Of a stretch of DNA of 39,572 bases, positions 1 through 6,908 are shown piece after piece. How positions within the stretch are numbered: position 1 is the first letter of the stretch; each line of letters opens with the position of its first letter. The notes beneath the pieces are model-generated. The model was not told the origin of the DNA. It saw nothing but the letters and a program-made list of their open reading frames with translations, and searched no databases. Made by a program: the position numbers and the translations under genes. The stretch is from Candidatus Micrarchaeia archaeon (lineage in GTDB: Archaea; Micrarchaeota; Micrarchaeia; Anstonellales; JAHKLY01): assembly GCA_041653315.1 (NCBI GenBank), contig JBAZFO010000010.1, positions 1 to 39,572 on the forward strand. The letters are read 5' to 3'.

Positions 1-1019
1 GAATGACAAATGCAACTTTTATAAGAGCAGTATTTTAATTGAGCTTTTACTGGTTTTAGTTTCATGTTGTTTATTCCATTTTTTATTGCATTTATTATTT
101 TAGAAAGTTCATCTGATGCAACTGGATTAAAATCATGGGTTGCCGTGCCATGAAAAACAAAACAAATTTTATCTTTAAATTGTTCTGCAATTAAATATGA
201 AAATTCACTTCCTCCCAAATTCCCAAAAGGGCCAAAATGTATATACGGGACTATAAATAGAATATCTTGTTTTTTTCCTTTGAATCTTGCTACTCCAACT
301 TGTGTTTCTATTGTTTGACCTATGCTTTCAAAAGTTTCTTCTAATCCTTTTGATTGGTGCATCCACTGGGATAAAAATAAGTTAAATGCTTCAGTACTTT
401 TTATACCAAATACTCGTTTCATAGGTGCATTTACTAATAGTAAGAATACATAAATTCCAATAAAGAAAATTGCAGATGCAAAATATATTTTAATTAAAAA
501 ATCTAAGGGGTTATTGCCAGTATAAATATATTCCCCAACAAGTAAAAAAAGACTATTCAAAAATAGTTGTATTAATGCAAAAACTATGGCCAATTTATTT
601 AAACCAAACACAGTATTAAATATTAAGTACCAAAAAGCAAAAACAATTCCAAAACCGATTAAAATAATAATTATATTTATTGGTTCTGAAAATAATAAAG
701 AAGTTGCATAGGATATAGAGTATATAATCATAGTAATAAAACACAAAAATAATATTCTTTTAAGTAATATTTTTCTTTTAATGGCAAATATTAATAAAGC
801 AGAAATTATTGTTGGAACAGTTAATGAAAATAATCCATTCCCCATTGATGCTAAAACAGTATGCCAAGTGTGAATATTTTTTGATATTATCCCAAATATA
901 ACTCCAAAAAGAATGCTTAATAAAATAATAAAGAATATTGTAGTTGTACTATCTGGTAATGTGATTAAATATTTTGTTAAATTAATAGCTTTTTGTGAAT
1001 TATCTTTTTTTTCTTTCAT
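1..1019 (-). CDS. DUF2070 family archaeal membrane protein (partial, C-terminus off the left edge)
   Basis: Reading leftwards from ATG at 1019 the frame stays open to base 1, giving 339 visible codons. About seven hydrophobic segments fill the first 210 or so residues. A soluble part follows, with the motifs HFGPFGNLGGSEF and HGTATHDFNPV. This multi-TM half plus a His/Gly/Asn-rich conserved half is the pattern I know from the archaeal DUF2070 family, whose members run to roughly 600 residues, so the missing part should lie left of the window. The family has no established function. The HxG and THDFNP motifs look like a metal or catalytic site, but that is inference. The gene is divergent from nmd3, with a gap of 65 bases. 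Confidence 0.78.
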   Translation of the reverse strand, partial: MKEKKDNSQKAINLTKYLITLPDSTTTIFFIILLSILFGVIFGIISKNIHTWHTVLASMGNGLFSLTVPTIISALLIFAIKRKILLKRILFLCFITMIIYSISYATSLLFSEPINIIIILIGFGIVFAFWYLIFNTVFGLNKLAIVFALIQLFLNSLFLLVGEYIYTGNNPLDFLIKIYFASAIFFIGIYVFLLLVNAPMKRVFGIKSTEAFNLFLSQWMHQSKGLEETFESIGQTIETQVGVARFKGKKQDILFIVPYIHFGPFGNLGGSEFSYLIAEQFKDKICFVFHGTATHDFNPVASDELSKIINAIKNGINNMKLKPVKAQLKYCSYKSCICH

Positions 1020-1084
1020 TTGAGCACCTTATTAAAATAATTTTTAGGATAGAGAATATAAAGGTTTGCTATATCAATAAATAT

Positions 1085-1741
1085 ATGGAAAAAATATGTC
1101 CAAAATGTGGGGCTTCAAGTAATAATAAAGAATTTATTGATTCATTTTGCGTGGATTGTATTAAAATTAAACTTGAACCACCAAAAGAGATTGAGGTTTA
1201 TTTATGTAAAGAATGTAATAAATTTAGAATAAATAATATTTGGGTTCCTTTTTCTTTAGATTTGTTGGAAAAAGAAATAAAGAAACAAACTAAAGGAGAT
1301 TTTGATAATATGGTATTATTTTTTGATGAAGAGAAAAAAATCGGAGAATTAAAATATACGGTTTTGGTTGGGGATAATGTTGTTGAAATAAAAAAGAGTA
1401 TAGAAATTGATATACATAATGATTTATGTAGAGATTGTTCTAGATTACGTGGTGGGTATTATGAAGCAATAATTCAAATTCGAGGAGAAGACGCTAATAA
1501 AATAGAAAAACTTTCAGAAAAAATAAAAAAATTAATTATAAGGGAAGGAATTTTTGTTTCGAAAACTGTTAATTTAAAAGAAGGGATAGATGTTTTTGTT
1601 TCAAATAAACTTAAATCAATTGAAATACTAACTGAATTGAAATTAAAGTTTAAAAGAACTAGAACGTTATATGGGGTTAAAAAATCTGGTCTTAAAAAGG
1701 GAATGCGAAGTTATAGAGATACTTTTTTAGTACGTGTTTAA
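1085..1741 (+). CDS. nmd3: NMD3 family protein (large ribosomal subunit maturation)
   Basis: This 218-aa protein opens with a CPKCG...CVDC zinc pair, then CKEC, then the family hallmark DLCRDCSRLRGGYYEAIIQIRG. Eukaryotic NMD3 is the adaptor that binds and exports the pre-60S subunit. Archaeal homologues keep the N-terminal zinc and OB-like parts and are thought to act on the large ribosomal subunit. I place the start at 1085, where MEKICPKCG begins. An upstream in-frame ATG at 995 would add 30 residues unlike the family and would overlap the divergent DUF2070 start. The 3' end overlaps the convergent gene by 15 bases. The length fits archaeal members, which lack the eukaryotic C-terminal export signals. 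Confidence 0.87.
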   Translation: MEKICPKCGASSNNKEFIDSFCVDCIKIKLEPPKEIEVYLCKECNKFRINNIWVPFSLDLLEKEIKKQTKGDFDNMVLFFDEEKKIGELKYTVLVGDNVVEIKKSIEIDIHNDLCRDCSRLRGGYYEAIIQIRGEDANKIEKLSEKIKKLIIREGIFVSKTVNLKEGIDVFVSNKLKSIEILTELKLKFKRTRTLYGVKKSGLKKGMRSYRDTFLVRV

Positions 1742-2206
1742 TTTTTTTGGGTGTTTATAAACGCTGTATATAAATAAGAATAATATTAATAGAATGATAC
1801 CTAATGCACCTAAAAGAATTGTTTCATTCAGTACTATTTGGGTGTTTTTGTTTTCTTCTTTATCTTCCTCCCTTATTTCTATTTTTTCAATACTTATATT
1901 AGAAATAAAAGAACTTTTTGTGTTTTCATCTACAATAATTATTTCGTATTCTCCAGTTTCATTTATTTCTAATTGTTTTGTGAATTTTCCATAGGCATTA
2001 AGTTTTTCTACTTTAATAATATTCTGATTATGTTTATAATATATGCTAAGTTCTGTTCTTATAGTTTTATTTTGATTATCTAAAAGTTCTATATCATACT
2101 TTATTATATTAGATTCATTTAATTGTTGGCTATTAATATTTATTAAAATTGCATTTAGAGGAAAAAAGAATAATCCTAATAAGAATACTAGTAATATATA
2201 TTTCAT
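1727..2206 (-). CDS. Secreted single-pass protein with Ig-like ectodomain
   Basis: This 159-aa protein has an N-terminal signal peptide (about residues 1-20, ending near PLNA). A beta-rich ectodomain follows, with a GEYEIIIVDENT strand typical of archaeal Ig-like/CARDB-type folds. An acidic stretch (EEDKEENK) leads to a C-terminal membrane helix at about 127-150 and a short basic cytoplasmic end. No specific family was recognised. It is organised like the larger membrane protein at 4974-6203 (signal, Ig-like part, one TM helix), so both may be surface or pilus-associated proteins. It is divergent from the ACT-domain gene and appears to share that gene's TATA region. The ATG at 2206 lies about 28 bases from the TATA centre, so the transcript may be leaderless. 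Confidence 0.6.
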   Translation of the reverse strand: MKYILLVFLLGLFFFPLNAILININSQQLNESNIIKYDIELLDNQNKTIRTELSIYYKHNQNIIKVEKLNAYGKFTKQLEINETGEYEIIIVDENTKSSFISNISIEKIEIREEDKEENKNTQIVLNETILLGALGIILLILFLFIYSVYKHPKKLNTY

Positions 2207-2227
2207 AGATTATTTTAATTTAGAAAG

Positions 2228-2239
2228 GCTTAAATAGGT
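2228..2239. promoter_or_regulatory. Shared TATA region between divergent genes
   Basis: GGCTTAAATAGG reads as a TATA-like box on both strands (CCTATTTAAGCC on the minus strand). Its centre is about 28 bases from the minus ATG at 2206, which suits a leaderless mRNA. On the plus strand it would start transcription near 2260, leaving a leader of about 20 bases that carries the GGTGGGGGG ribosome-binding site of the gene at 2281. Confidence 0.45.
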
Positions 2240-2280
2240 TAACTTAAAAATAAAATACCTATTAATGGTGGGGGGATATA

Positions 2281-2673
2281 ATGAAAAAAGAACTTTTATT
2301 GACTGTTAAATCAAGAGTTGGGTTAATTGCTGATTTATCATTTATTTTAGGTTCTGCACACATTAATATCGAAGATATTCATGTAGTTACTATTGGAGAT
2401 AAAGCAATTATAAATTTGAAAGTATCTGATGATAAAAAAGCTCTTGAAATTTTAGAGAAAAATGGGTATGCACCAGTAGTTTATGAAGGACTAGTAGTTA
2501 CTATAAATAATGCCCCTGGAGAATTAGCAAAAGTTTCAAAAATTTTAGCAGATAATAAAATTCAAATTACGAGAATGGATATTATTCAACAAAACCAAGA
2601 GAAAGCAGTAGTTTCATTTGATTTAGATAAAATGAAAAAAGCAAAGAAAGTTCTTGAGGAATTTATAGTTTAA
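2281..2673 (+). CDS. Tandem ACT-domain protein
   Basis: This 130-aa protein consists almost wholly of two ACT domains. The first (about 1-65) opens LLLTVKSRVGLIADLSFILG. The second (about 68-130) contains VTINNAPGELAKVSKILADN, the standard beta-turn-helix entry with its ligand-binding Gly. ACT domains bind amino acids or other small ligands and regulate enzymes or transcription. No catalytic or DNA-binding domain is attached, so it is probably a stand-alone ligand sensor, and the ligand cannot be told from sequence. The start is set by a strong G-rich ribosome-binding site just upstream. The last codons overlap the convergent rqcH-like gene by 11 bases. Confidence 0.8.
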   Translation: MKKELLLTVKSRVGLIADLSFILGSAHINIEDIHVVTIGDKAIINLKVSDDKKALEILEKNGYAPVVYEGLVVTINNAPGELAKVSKILADNKIQITRMDIIQQNQEKAVVSFDLDKMKKAKKVLEEFIV

Positions 2674-3721
2674 TTTCTATTTCCTTTGTTTTTTTATCTA
2701 TTTTTGCGTTTATTTTTTTTAATTCTTCTTCAATCTCATCCCATTTCTTTTCTTCTATTTTTGAACGAACCCAATTAACTACTTTTTCTAATTGTGAATA
2801 TTTTTCATAGATTAAATCCCCATTTTTTTTATATATTTCTTCTTGTTTTTTTAATTCAGCTTGATGTTCTTCTTGTTTTTTTAATCTATTTTTTAATTTT
2901 TTAATTTCGTTTGATTCTTCTTCAATTTCTTCCTTTAAAGAACAGTAGTATTTATCCAATATCTCATTTAATGTATCAAATTTTTTACTTGAATTATACA
3001 ATGAAAAATCTATTATCTCTTCATTTTCAATAATTGCGTGTGGAGAAGCATTGTTAACCAATTCTTCTATTGATTTTATAATTTTCTTTTTTTCTTCTGA
3101 GGTTAATAAATTTCCTTGTTTTTTTTCATTTATTTTAACTTCTTTTAATATTTGTTTAATATATATAGTGCCTAAAGGTAGTTTTGATAAACAGACAATA
3201 ATATATTTTTCATTTAATAATTTTTCTAATTCACTTAATTTAGGAGTTAAAGGAAAACTTTCTGTTTTGGGAAATAAATATTTTTCATTTCTTCTTATTA
3301 TTCTATCTTTCCAGTCTTCTCTATGATATGGGGAGATTATTTTATTTTCTTCATCAAGAATAATTAAATTCCCTTTTGAAAACATTTCTAAAATTATTTT
3401 ATATTTGTTTTCCTTTGTTTCTAATTCAATAATAAAAACACGATCCGTATTATATTGATAAATTTTAGTTATTGTTGCGTTATTAAATTTTTTTCTTAAA
3501 AACATAGTAAAATTTGAAGGTTTTTCCGGTGCTTGATCTATAAATTTCGTTAAATGCATTCGTTTTCCCAATTCAATTATTAAATCTTCTCCTTTAATTT
3601 TAAATCTAAATATATTTTCATCGAGTTCATAAATTTTATTTACTTTTTTTCCAATAAGTGCTTGAAGTTCTTTAATTATAAACGTATATTCAAAACTTGT
3701 CATTTCTCTTTTGTTTTCCAT
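2663..3721 (-). CDS. rqcH: RqcH/NEMF-like NFACT protein lacking the NFACT-R domain
   Basis: This 352-aa protein matches the N-terminal half of the RqcH/Tae2/NEMF family, which binds obstructed large ribosomal subunits and adds C-terminal tails to stalled peptides using tRNA. The NFACT-N region (about 1-165) keeps the family DR motif in NTDRVFIIEL (D93-R94), known to matter for tailing. A helix-hairpin-helix region (about 170-230) is followed by a charged coiled coil (about 255-350), where the protein stops. Archaeal members usually reach about 600-700 residues and end in an NFACT-R domain. No such sequence follows, because the stop overlaps the convergent ACT gene. I chose ATG 3721 (MENKREMTSFEY) because it lies about 27 bases from a TATA box and fits the family N-terminus. 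ATG 3754 would add a hydrophobic 11-residue extension. Confidence 0.75.
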   Translation of the reverse strand: MENKREMTSFEYTFIIKELQALIGKKVNKIYELDENIFRFKIKGEDLIIELGKRMHLTKFIDQAPEKPSNFTMFLRKKFNNATITKIYQYNTDRVFIIELETKENKYKIILEMFSKGNLIILDEENKIISPYHREDWKDRIIRRNEKYLFPKTESFPLTPKLSELEKLLNEKYIIVCLSKLPLGTIYIKQILKEVKINEKKQGNLLTSEEKKKIIKSIEELVNNASPHAIIENEEIIDFSLYNSSKKFDTLNEILDKYYCSLKEEIEEESNEIKKLKNRLKKQEEHQAELKKQEEIYKKNGDLIYEKYSQLEKVVNWVRSKIEEKKWDEIEEELKKINAKIDKKTKEIEIKL

Positions 3722-3744
3722 ATATAATAAATAATTAATAAACA

Positions 3745-3752
3745 ATATAAAC
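3745..3752. promoter_or_regulatory. Candidate single TATA box serving two divergent leaderless genes
   Basis: ATATAAAC (GTTTATAT on the other strand) is centred near 3748. It is about 26 bases from the plus ATG at 3774 and about 27 bases from the minus ATG at 3721. Those are the distances expected between an archaeal TATA centre and a transcription start, so both genes could be transcribed without leaders from this one box. Confidence 0.45.
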
Positions 3753-3773
3753 ATTTGTTGATAAAATATATTT

Positions 3774-4763
3774 ATGAGTACTAATTTAGAGGAATTTCTT
3801 AAAATTAAATTTAATGAAGATAAATTAAATGAAGAAATTGAAAATATTATTAAAGAATATAATGGATTAATTAATAGAGATACTGCTTATAAGATACTTG
3901 CTAAAAAAAATGGATATGAATCTAAAGAAAAAATAACTATCTCAAATATAAAAAAAGGAATGAGAAGTATTAATTTAGATGCGGAAGTTATAAGTTTTTT
4001 TCCAATATATGAAAGTAAAGGTGAGGTTCCTTTTAAATGTCAAAGAATAATGATTAAAGATGGGACAGGTACAATCCCAGTCGTTTTTTGGAATAATGAT
4101 ATCAATTTTTTAGAAAAAGAAATTGGGTTAGGAGATAAAATAGAAATTATTGATATTTATGAGAATAATGGAGAATTAAATTATACATATCGAACAAAAG
4201 TTAATATAAAAAATAAAATCGAACCTATAAAATTTACTGAATTAAAAGATGGATTATGTACTGTTAAGGGAAGAATTGTTGAAATATTTCCAGATTATTA
4301 TTATAAAAAAAATAACGAAGAAAAAGTAATGTCTTCTTTTAATTTAATGGATGGAAAAGATAAAATTAGAGTTATTGTTTGGGATAATATTGAAGGATAT
4401 AAAGGAAAATTAACTGAAGGAGATATAATAAAAATAGAGTCTGGATTATTTAAAAGTGGAGAAATACATATTAATAATTTTACTAGGGTGGTTACATTAG
4501 AAAAAGCTATTGATTCTGATGTGGTTGTTGGTAAAATTCAAGATGTTAAGTTGCAGAATGAAGAGTTAGTTATTTTTATAGAAGATAAATTACTTTTTTT
4601 AAAAGATAAAGAGATATTTAATTTTTTAAAAATCTCTGATTTATCTGAGGACATTAGAATAAATACAATATATGAATTAAAAAAAGATGAATTGATAAAT
4701 AAAGAGTTTTCTTTTAGTATTATTGAGGAAAACAATAAAATTTATGGTAAATTGATAGATTAA
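3774..4763 (+). CDS. RPA-like single-stranded DNA-binding protein with two OB folds
   Basis: This 329-aa protein has a helical N-terminus (about 1-50) and then two OB-fold segments. The first (about 55-150) contains MIKDGTGTIPVVFWN. The second (about 155-250) contains FNLMDGKDKIRVIVWDN. The pattern of D-G-T/K-x-x-I-x-V-x-x-W-x-N is the signature of archaeal replication protein A. The remaining C-terminal part (about 255-329) is less clear and may be a third degenerate OB fold. No Cys4 zinc finger is present, unlike some euryarchaeal RPA41 proteins. The likely role is binding single-stranded DNA during replication and repair. It starts without a leader from the box at 3745-3752 and is followed by the tRNA gene. 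Confidence 0.75.
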   Translation: MSTNLEEFLKIKFNEDKLNEEIENIIKEYNGLINRDTAYKILAKKNGYESKEKITISNIKKGMRSINLDAEVISFFPIYESKGEVPFKCQRIMIKDGTGTIPVVFWNNDINFLEKEIGLGDKIEIIDIYENNGELNYTYRTKVNIKNKIEPIKFTELKDGLCTVKGRIVEIFPDYYYKKNNEEKVMSSFNLMDGKDKIRVIVWDNIEGYKGKLTEGDIIKIESGLFKSGEIHINNFTRVVTLEKAIDSDVVVGKIQDVKLQNEELVIFIEDKLLFLKDKEIFNFLKISDLSEDIRINTIYELKKDELINKEFSFSIIEENNKIYGKLID

Positions 4764-4839
4764 TTTTTTTAGTAAGCTTTTTAAAGAGATATAATAATAA
4801 AATATTTACTTTTAAGACTTTATTTATATTTTATTTAAA

Positions 4840-4972
4840 GCTCTGGTGGTGTAGTGGTTAGCATTCAGGACTGTCACTCCTGCGACTCGGGTTCAAAAAC
4901 CTTCTTTCTTTGGAAAAAGAAAGAAGCTTTACCAAGAAAGAAACTTGGTGTATGGAAATCCCGGCCGGGGCG
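4840..4972 (+). tRNA. tRNA-Asp (GTC) with an intron in the T-loop
   Basis: All arms can be folded by eye. The acceptor is GCTCTGG (4840-4846) with CCGGGGC (4965-4971) and discriminator G4972. The anticodon arm is CAGGA-CTGTCAC-TCCTG with anticodon GTC and no intron at the usual 37/38 site. The T stem is TCGGG (4887-4891) with CCCGG (4960-4964). Between the T-stem strands there are 68 bases instead of 7, so 61 extra bases interrupt the T-loop. Removing them restores TTCAAAT. CCA is not encoded. A T-rich stretch begins at 4973 and the stop codon of the convergent gene lies at 4974-4976. The body closely resembles known archaeal tRNA-Asp sequences. Confidence 0.88.
4895..4958 (+). other. Putative non-canonical tRNA intron (61 nt) inside the T-loop
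   Basis: The intron is 61 nt. Because AAA occurs at both junctions, its exact ends can slide from 4895-4955 to 4898-4958. Inside it, CTTCTTTCTTT (4901-4911) pairs perfectly with AAAGAAAGAAG (4916-4926) around a GGAA loop. ACCAAG (4931-4936) pairs with CTTGGT (4944-4949). At the junction UUC (4892-4894) can pair with GAA (4955-4957), which could be the core of a relaxed bulge-helix-bulge splice motif. I could not draw a perfect 3-4-3 motif by eye. T-loop introns are known from some Thermoproteales. Confidence 0.7.
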
Positions 4973-4973
4973 T

Positions 4974-6203
4974 TTATTTTTTAAGTTTTCTTTTTTTAAG
5001 TGGTTTTTTGTTTATGACATCTTTTGTTTTAATTTTGTTTTTTGAAGAGAATTTGATGTTGCTGTTTGTTCGTGATAAATTATTTTTTTGTTCTTTTATC
5101 CTTTCAATAGTTTTTTTATTTTTTTCAGCTATTTTTTTTCTATTTTCGGCTATTATTTTTGTTTTTGTTTTTATTTCACCAATTTTATTTTCTTTATTAA
5201 TTATTTTTGTTATTTGAGTTTTTTTAGGTTCTTCTAATACTGTCTGTTCTACTGGGGTTTCAATATTTTTTGGGAGTAAGGATTCTTTTTCAATTGTTTT
5301 TTCACTAAAAAATTTTTCATTTTTCATCCATTCTGGTCTTCCTTCTGTTTCTTCTGTTTTTTCTCCAAATGCTTGAATAAAATCCTCTGGTTTTGGATCT
5401 CTTTCATGTTTTGGGGCAAAATAAAGAACCATACCAAAAATAAGCAGTGCAATAAATATTACTCCAATAACAAAAGGAATAAGGTCTCCTGCATTTAATT
5501 CATCATTTGAAATATATGCTGTTGTCAATTCTTTATTAGATAATTCTTCAACTTCAACTGAATAACTTTCAACTGTTTCAATTTTTGAAATTTTAAAAGA
5601 ATAAGTTCCTTTTTCTTGCGGAGTTATTTTTGCTACTCCCCTTGAATCTGTTAAAATTATTTCTTCTTTTTGAGAAGGAGAAATTGATAAAATTTCAAGT
5701 TCTGGGACTGCTTCATTATCTTCTGTTATTGCAGTTAAAAGCATTTCATCTCCTATTCTTCCAATTGTTGGAGGAATTAAAATAATATTTTTATTTTCAA
5801 TTTCAAGATATGGAGAACTGATATTTTCAAAATTTTTGAGTTCTCCTTTAATAATGATTGACATTTTAATTTCTTCATTTGTTCCTACATTTTCAAATTT
5901 CCATTTTATTCTTTCTTCTTTTACTTCTCCTTCTGGATAAAGAGTGTATTTCATATCTTTTGGAATATAATTTATATTTTCTTTTATTTCAATACTTTTC
6001 TTTGGAATCGCATTGTTTTTGATATTTATAGTTATGTTTGTATTAAATCCTTCAGTTTGTACCTCTCTGATTATGTCTAATTTTGGTTCAGAAGTTATTT
6101 CTATGGTTCTTTCAATTTTCAAATCATTATTTTCATAAACATATGTTTCTGCAAATGTATTTAATATAAAAATAAACATTAATAAAAAAATTATTTTTTT
6201 CAT
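4974..6203 (-). CDS. Secreted/membrane protein with Ig-like domain, one TM helix and Lys-rich cytoplasmic tail
   Basis: This 409-aa protein has a signal peptide at residues 1-18 and a beta-rich ectodomain of about 215 residues. The ectodomain includes an Ig-like/carboxypeptidase-regulatory-like segment (ILTDSRGVAKITPQEKGTYS). One membrane helix follows at about 238-262 (IPFVIGVIFIALLIFGMVLY). The remaining ~145 residues are highly charged and end in a run of Lys/Arg (KKPLKKRKLKK), probably disordered and able to bind nucleic acid or acidic partners. No family was recognised. It starts at ATG 6203 behind a GAGGTGA ribosome-binding site and is divergent from the pilin-like genes. Its stop abuts the 3' end of the tRNA with one base between. 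Confidence 0.6.
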   Translation of the reverse strand: MKKIIFLLMFIFILNTFAETYVYENNDLKIERTIEITSEPKLDIIREVQTEGFNTNITINIKNNAIPKKSIEIKENINYIPKDMKYTLYPEGEVKEERIKWKFENVGTNEEIKMSIIIKGELKNFENISSPYLEIENKNIILIPPTIGRIGDEMLLTAITEDNEAVPELEILSISPSQKEEIILTDSRGVAKITPQEKGTYSFKISKIETVESYSVEVEELSNKELTTAYISNDELNAGDLIPFVIGVIFIALLIFGMVLYFAPKHERDPKPEDFIQAFGEKTEETEGRPEWMKNEKFFSEKTIEKESLLPKNIETPVEQTVLEEPKKTQITKIINKENKIGEIKTKTKIIAENRKKIAEKNKKTIERIKEQKNNLSRTNSNIKFSSKNKIKTKDVINKKPLKKRKLKK

Positions 6204-6306
6204 TCATTCATCACCTCAACCTACACACATATGTTATTATTTATACCACAATTCATTTTAAAGCTTTCGTTGTTTATGGTTTTGTATGAATAAAGCATCT
6301 TGGAAA

Positions 6307-6319
6307 GATATTTAAATAT
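6307..6319 (+). promoter_or_regulatory. TATA box of the pilin-like operon
   Basis: GATATTTAAATAT is centred about 27 bases before the ATG at 6340, so the first pilin-like mRNA is probably leaderless. The following four genes sit 0-8 bases apart or overlap, so this is likely the main promoter of the cluster. Confidence 0.5.
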
Positions 6320-6339
6320 ACTCTTATAAATTAATCTCT

Positions 6340-6900
6340 ATGAAAGCATTCGCTTTTACCTTTGATTCATTCATTGCATTTATACTTGCAATTACCTTAC
6401 TTTATGGTTTATTTATGGTAATTTCATTACCAAATGGATATTTTTCAGAATTTGAACAGACATATATTTTAGCAAAGGATACAGCAACTATGTTAAGATA
6501 TGCAGATGATGTTTCTGGAGATGCATATATAGATTTAATAGCAGAAAGTTTTGTTGGTGCAGGGAGTCCAGATGCTTCAAGGGTGTGTATGGATATCAGA
6601 AATAATATACCAAATCAGTACGGATTTGTTTTAGAGTATTTTGATGATACTTCAAATACTTGGCAAAATATGAATTGTGATGAAAAAACAGGAAATAATT
6701 ATTATTGTAGTGATTATAAAAAAGCAAAAGCAGCAGCCCCAATAATTTTAACTGCATATTCAGTATTACCAAATTCTACAATAAAACAATATGGATATAT
6801 TCAATGTGATGGAAATTATACTTTATGTGGGAATCCTGGGTCAACATTTATTGAAGGAGATGTAGAAGTAAAATTATTGAGATTAATAGTTTGTGTTTAG
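6340..6900 (+). CDS. Pilin-like protein 1
   Basis: This 186-aa protein begins MKAFAFTFDSFIAFILAITL. A very short basic leader is followed by an FTFD motif and a long hydrophobic helix, as in type IV pilin-like proteins of DPANN archaea. The globular part has six or more Cys (for example NMNCDEKTGNNYYCSDYKKA and IQCDGNYTLCGN), so disulfides outside the cell are likely. It is the first gene of a five-gene cluster in which every product has an N-terminal pilin-type helix. It lacks the classic Q-x-S-x-E, so processing by a prepilin peptidase is inferred from the hydrophobic helix and its neighbours. No assembly ATPase or platform gene is in the window. Confidence 0.6.
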   Translation: MKAFAFTFDSFIAFILAITLLYGLFMVISLPNGYFSEFEQTYILAKDTATMLRYADDVSGDAYIDLIAESFVGAGSPDASRVCMDIRNNIPNQYGFVLEYFDDTSNTWQNMNCDEKTGNNYYCSDYKKAKAAAPIILTAYSVLPNSTIKQYGYIQCDGNYTLCGNPGSTFIEGDVEVKLLRLIVCV

Positions 6901-6908
6901 GTGTTTAA

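Noticed and set aside
4854..5217. Plus-strand frames over the tRNA and the end of the membrane protein gene
   Set aside because: They run through tRNA-Asp and antisense to the Lys-rich tail (poly-Phe readings), with no ribosome-binding site or protein-like composition.
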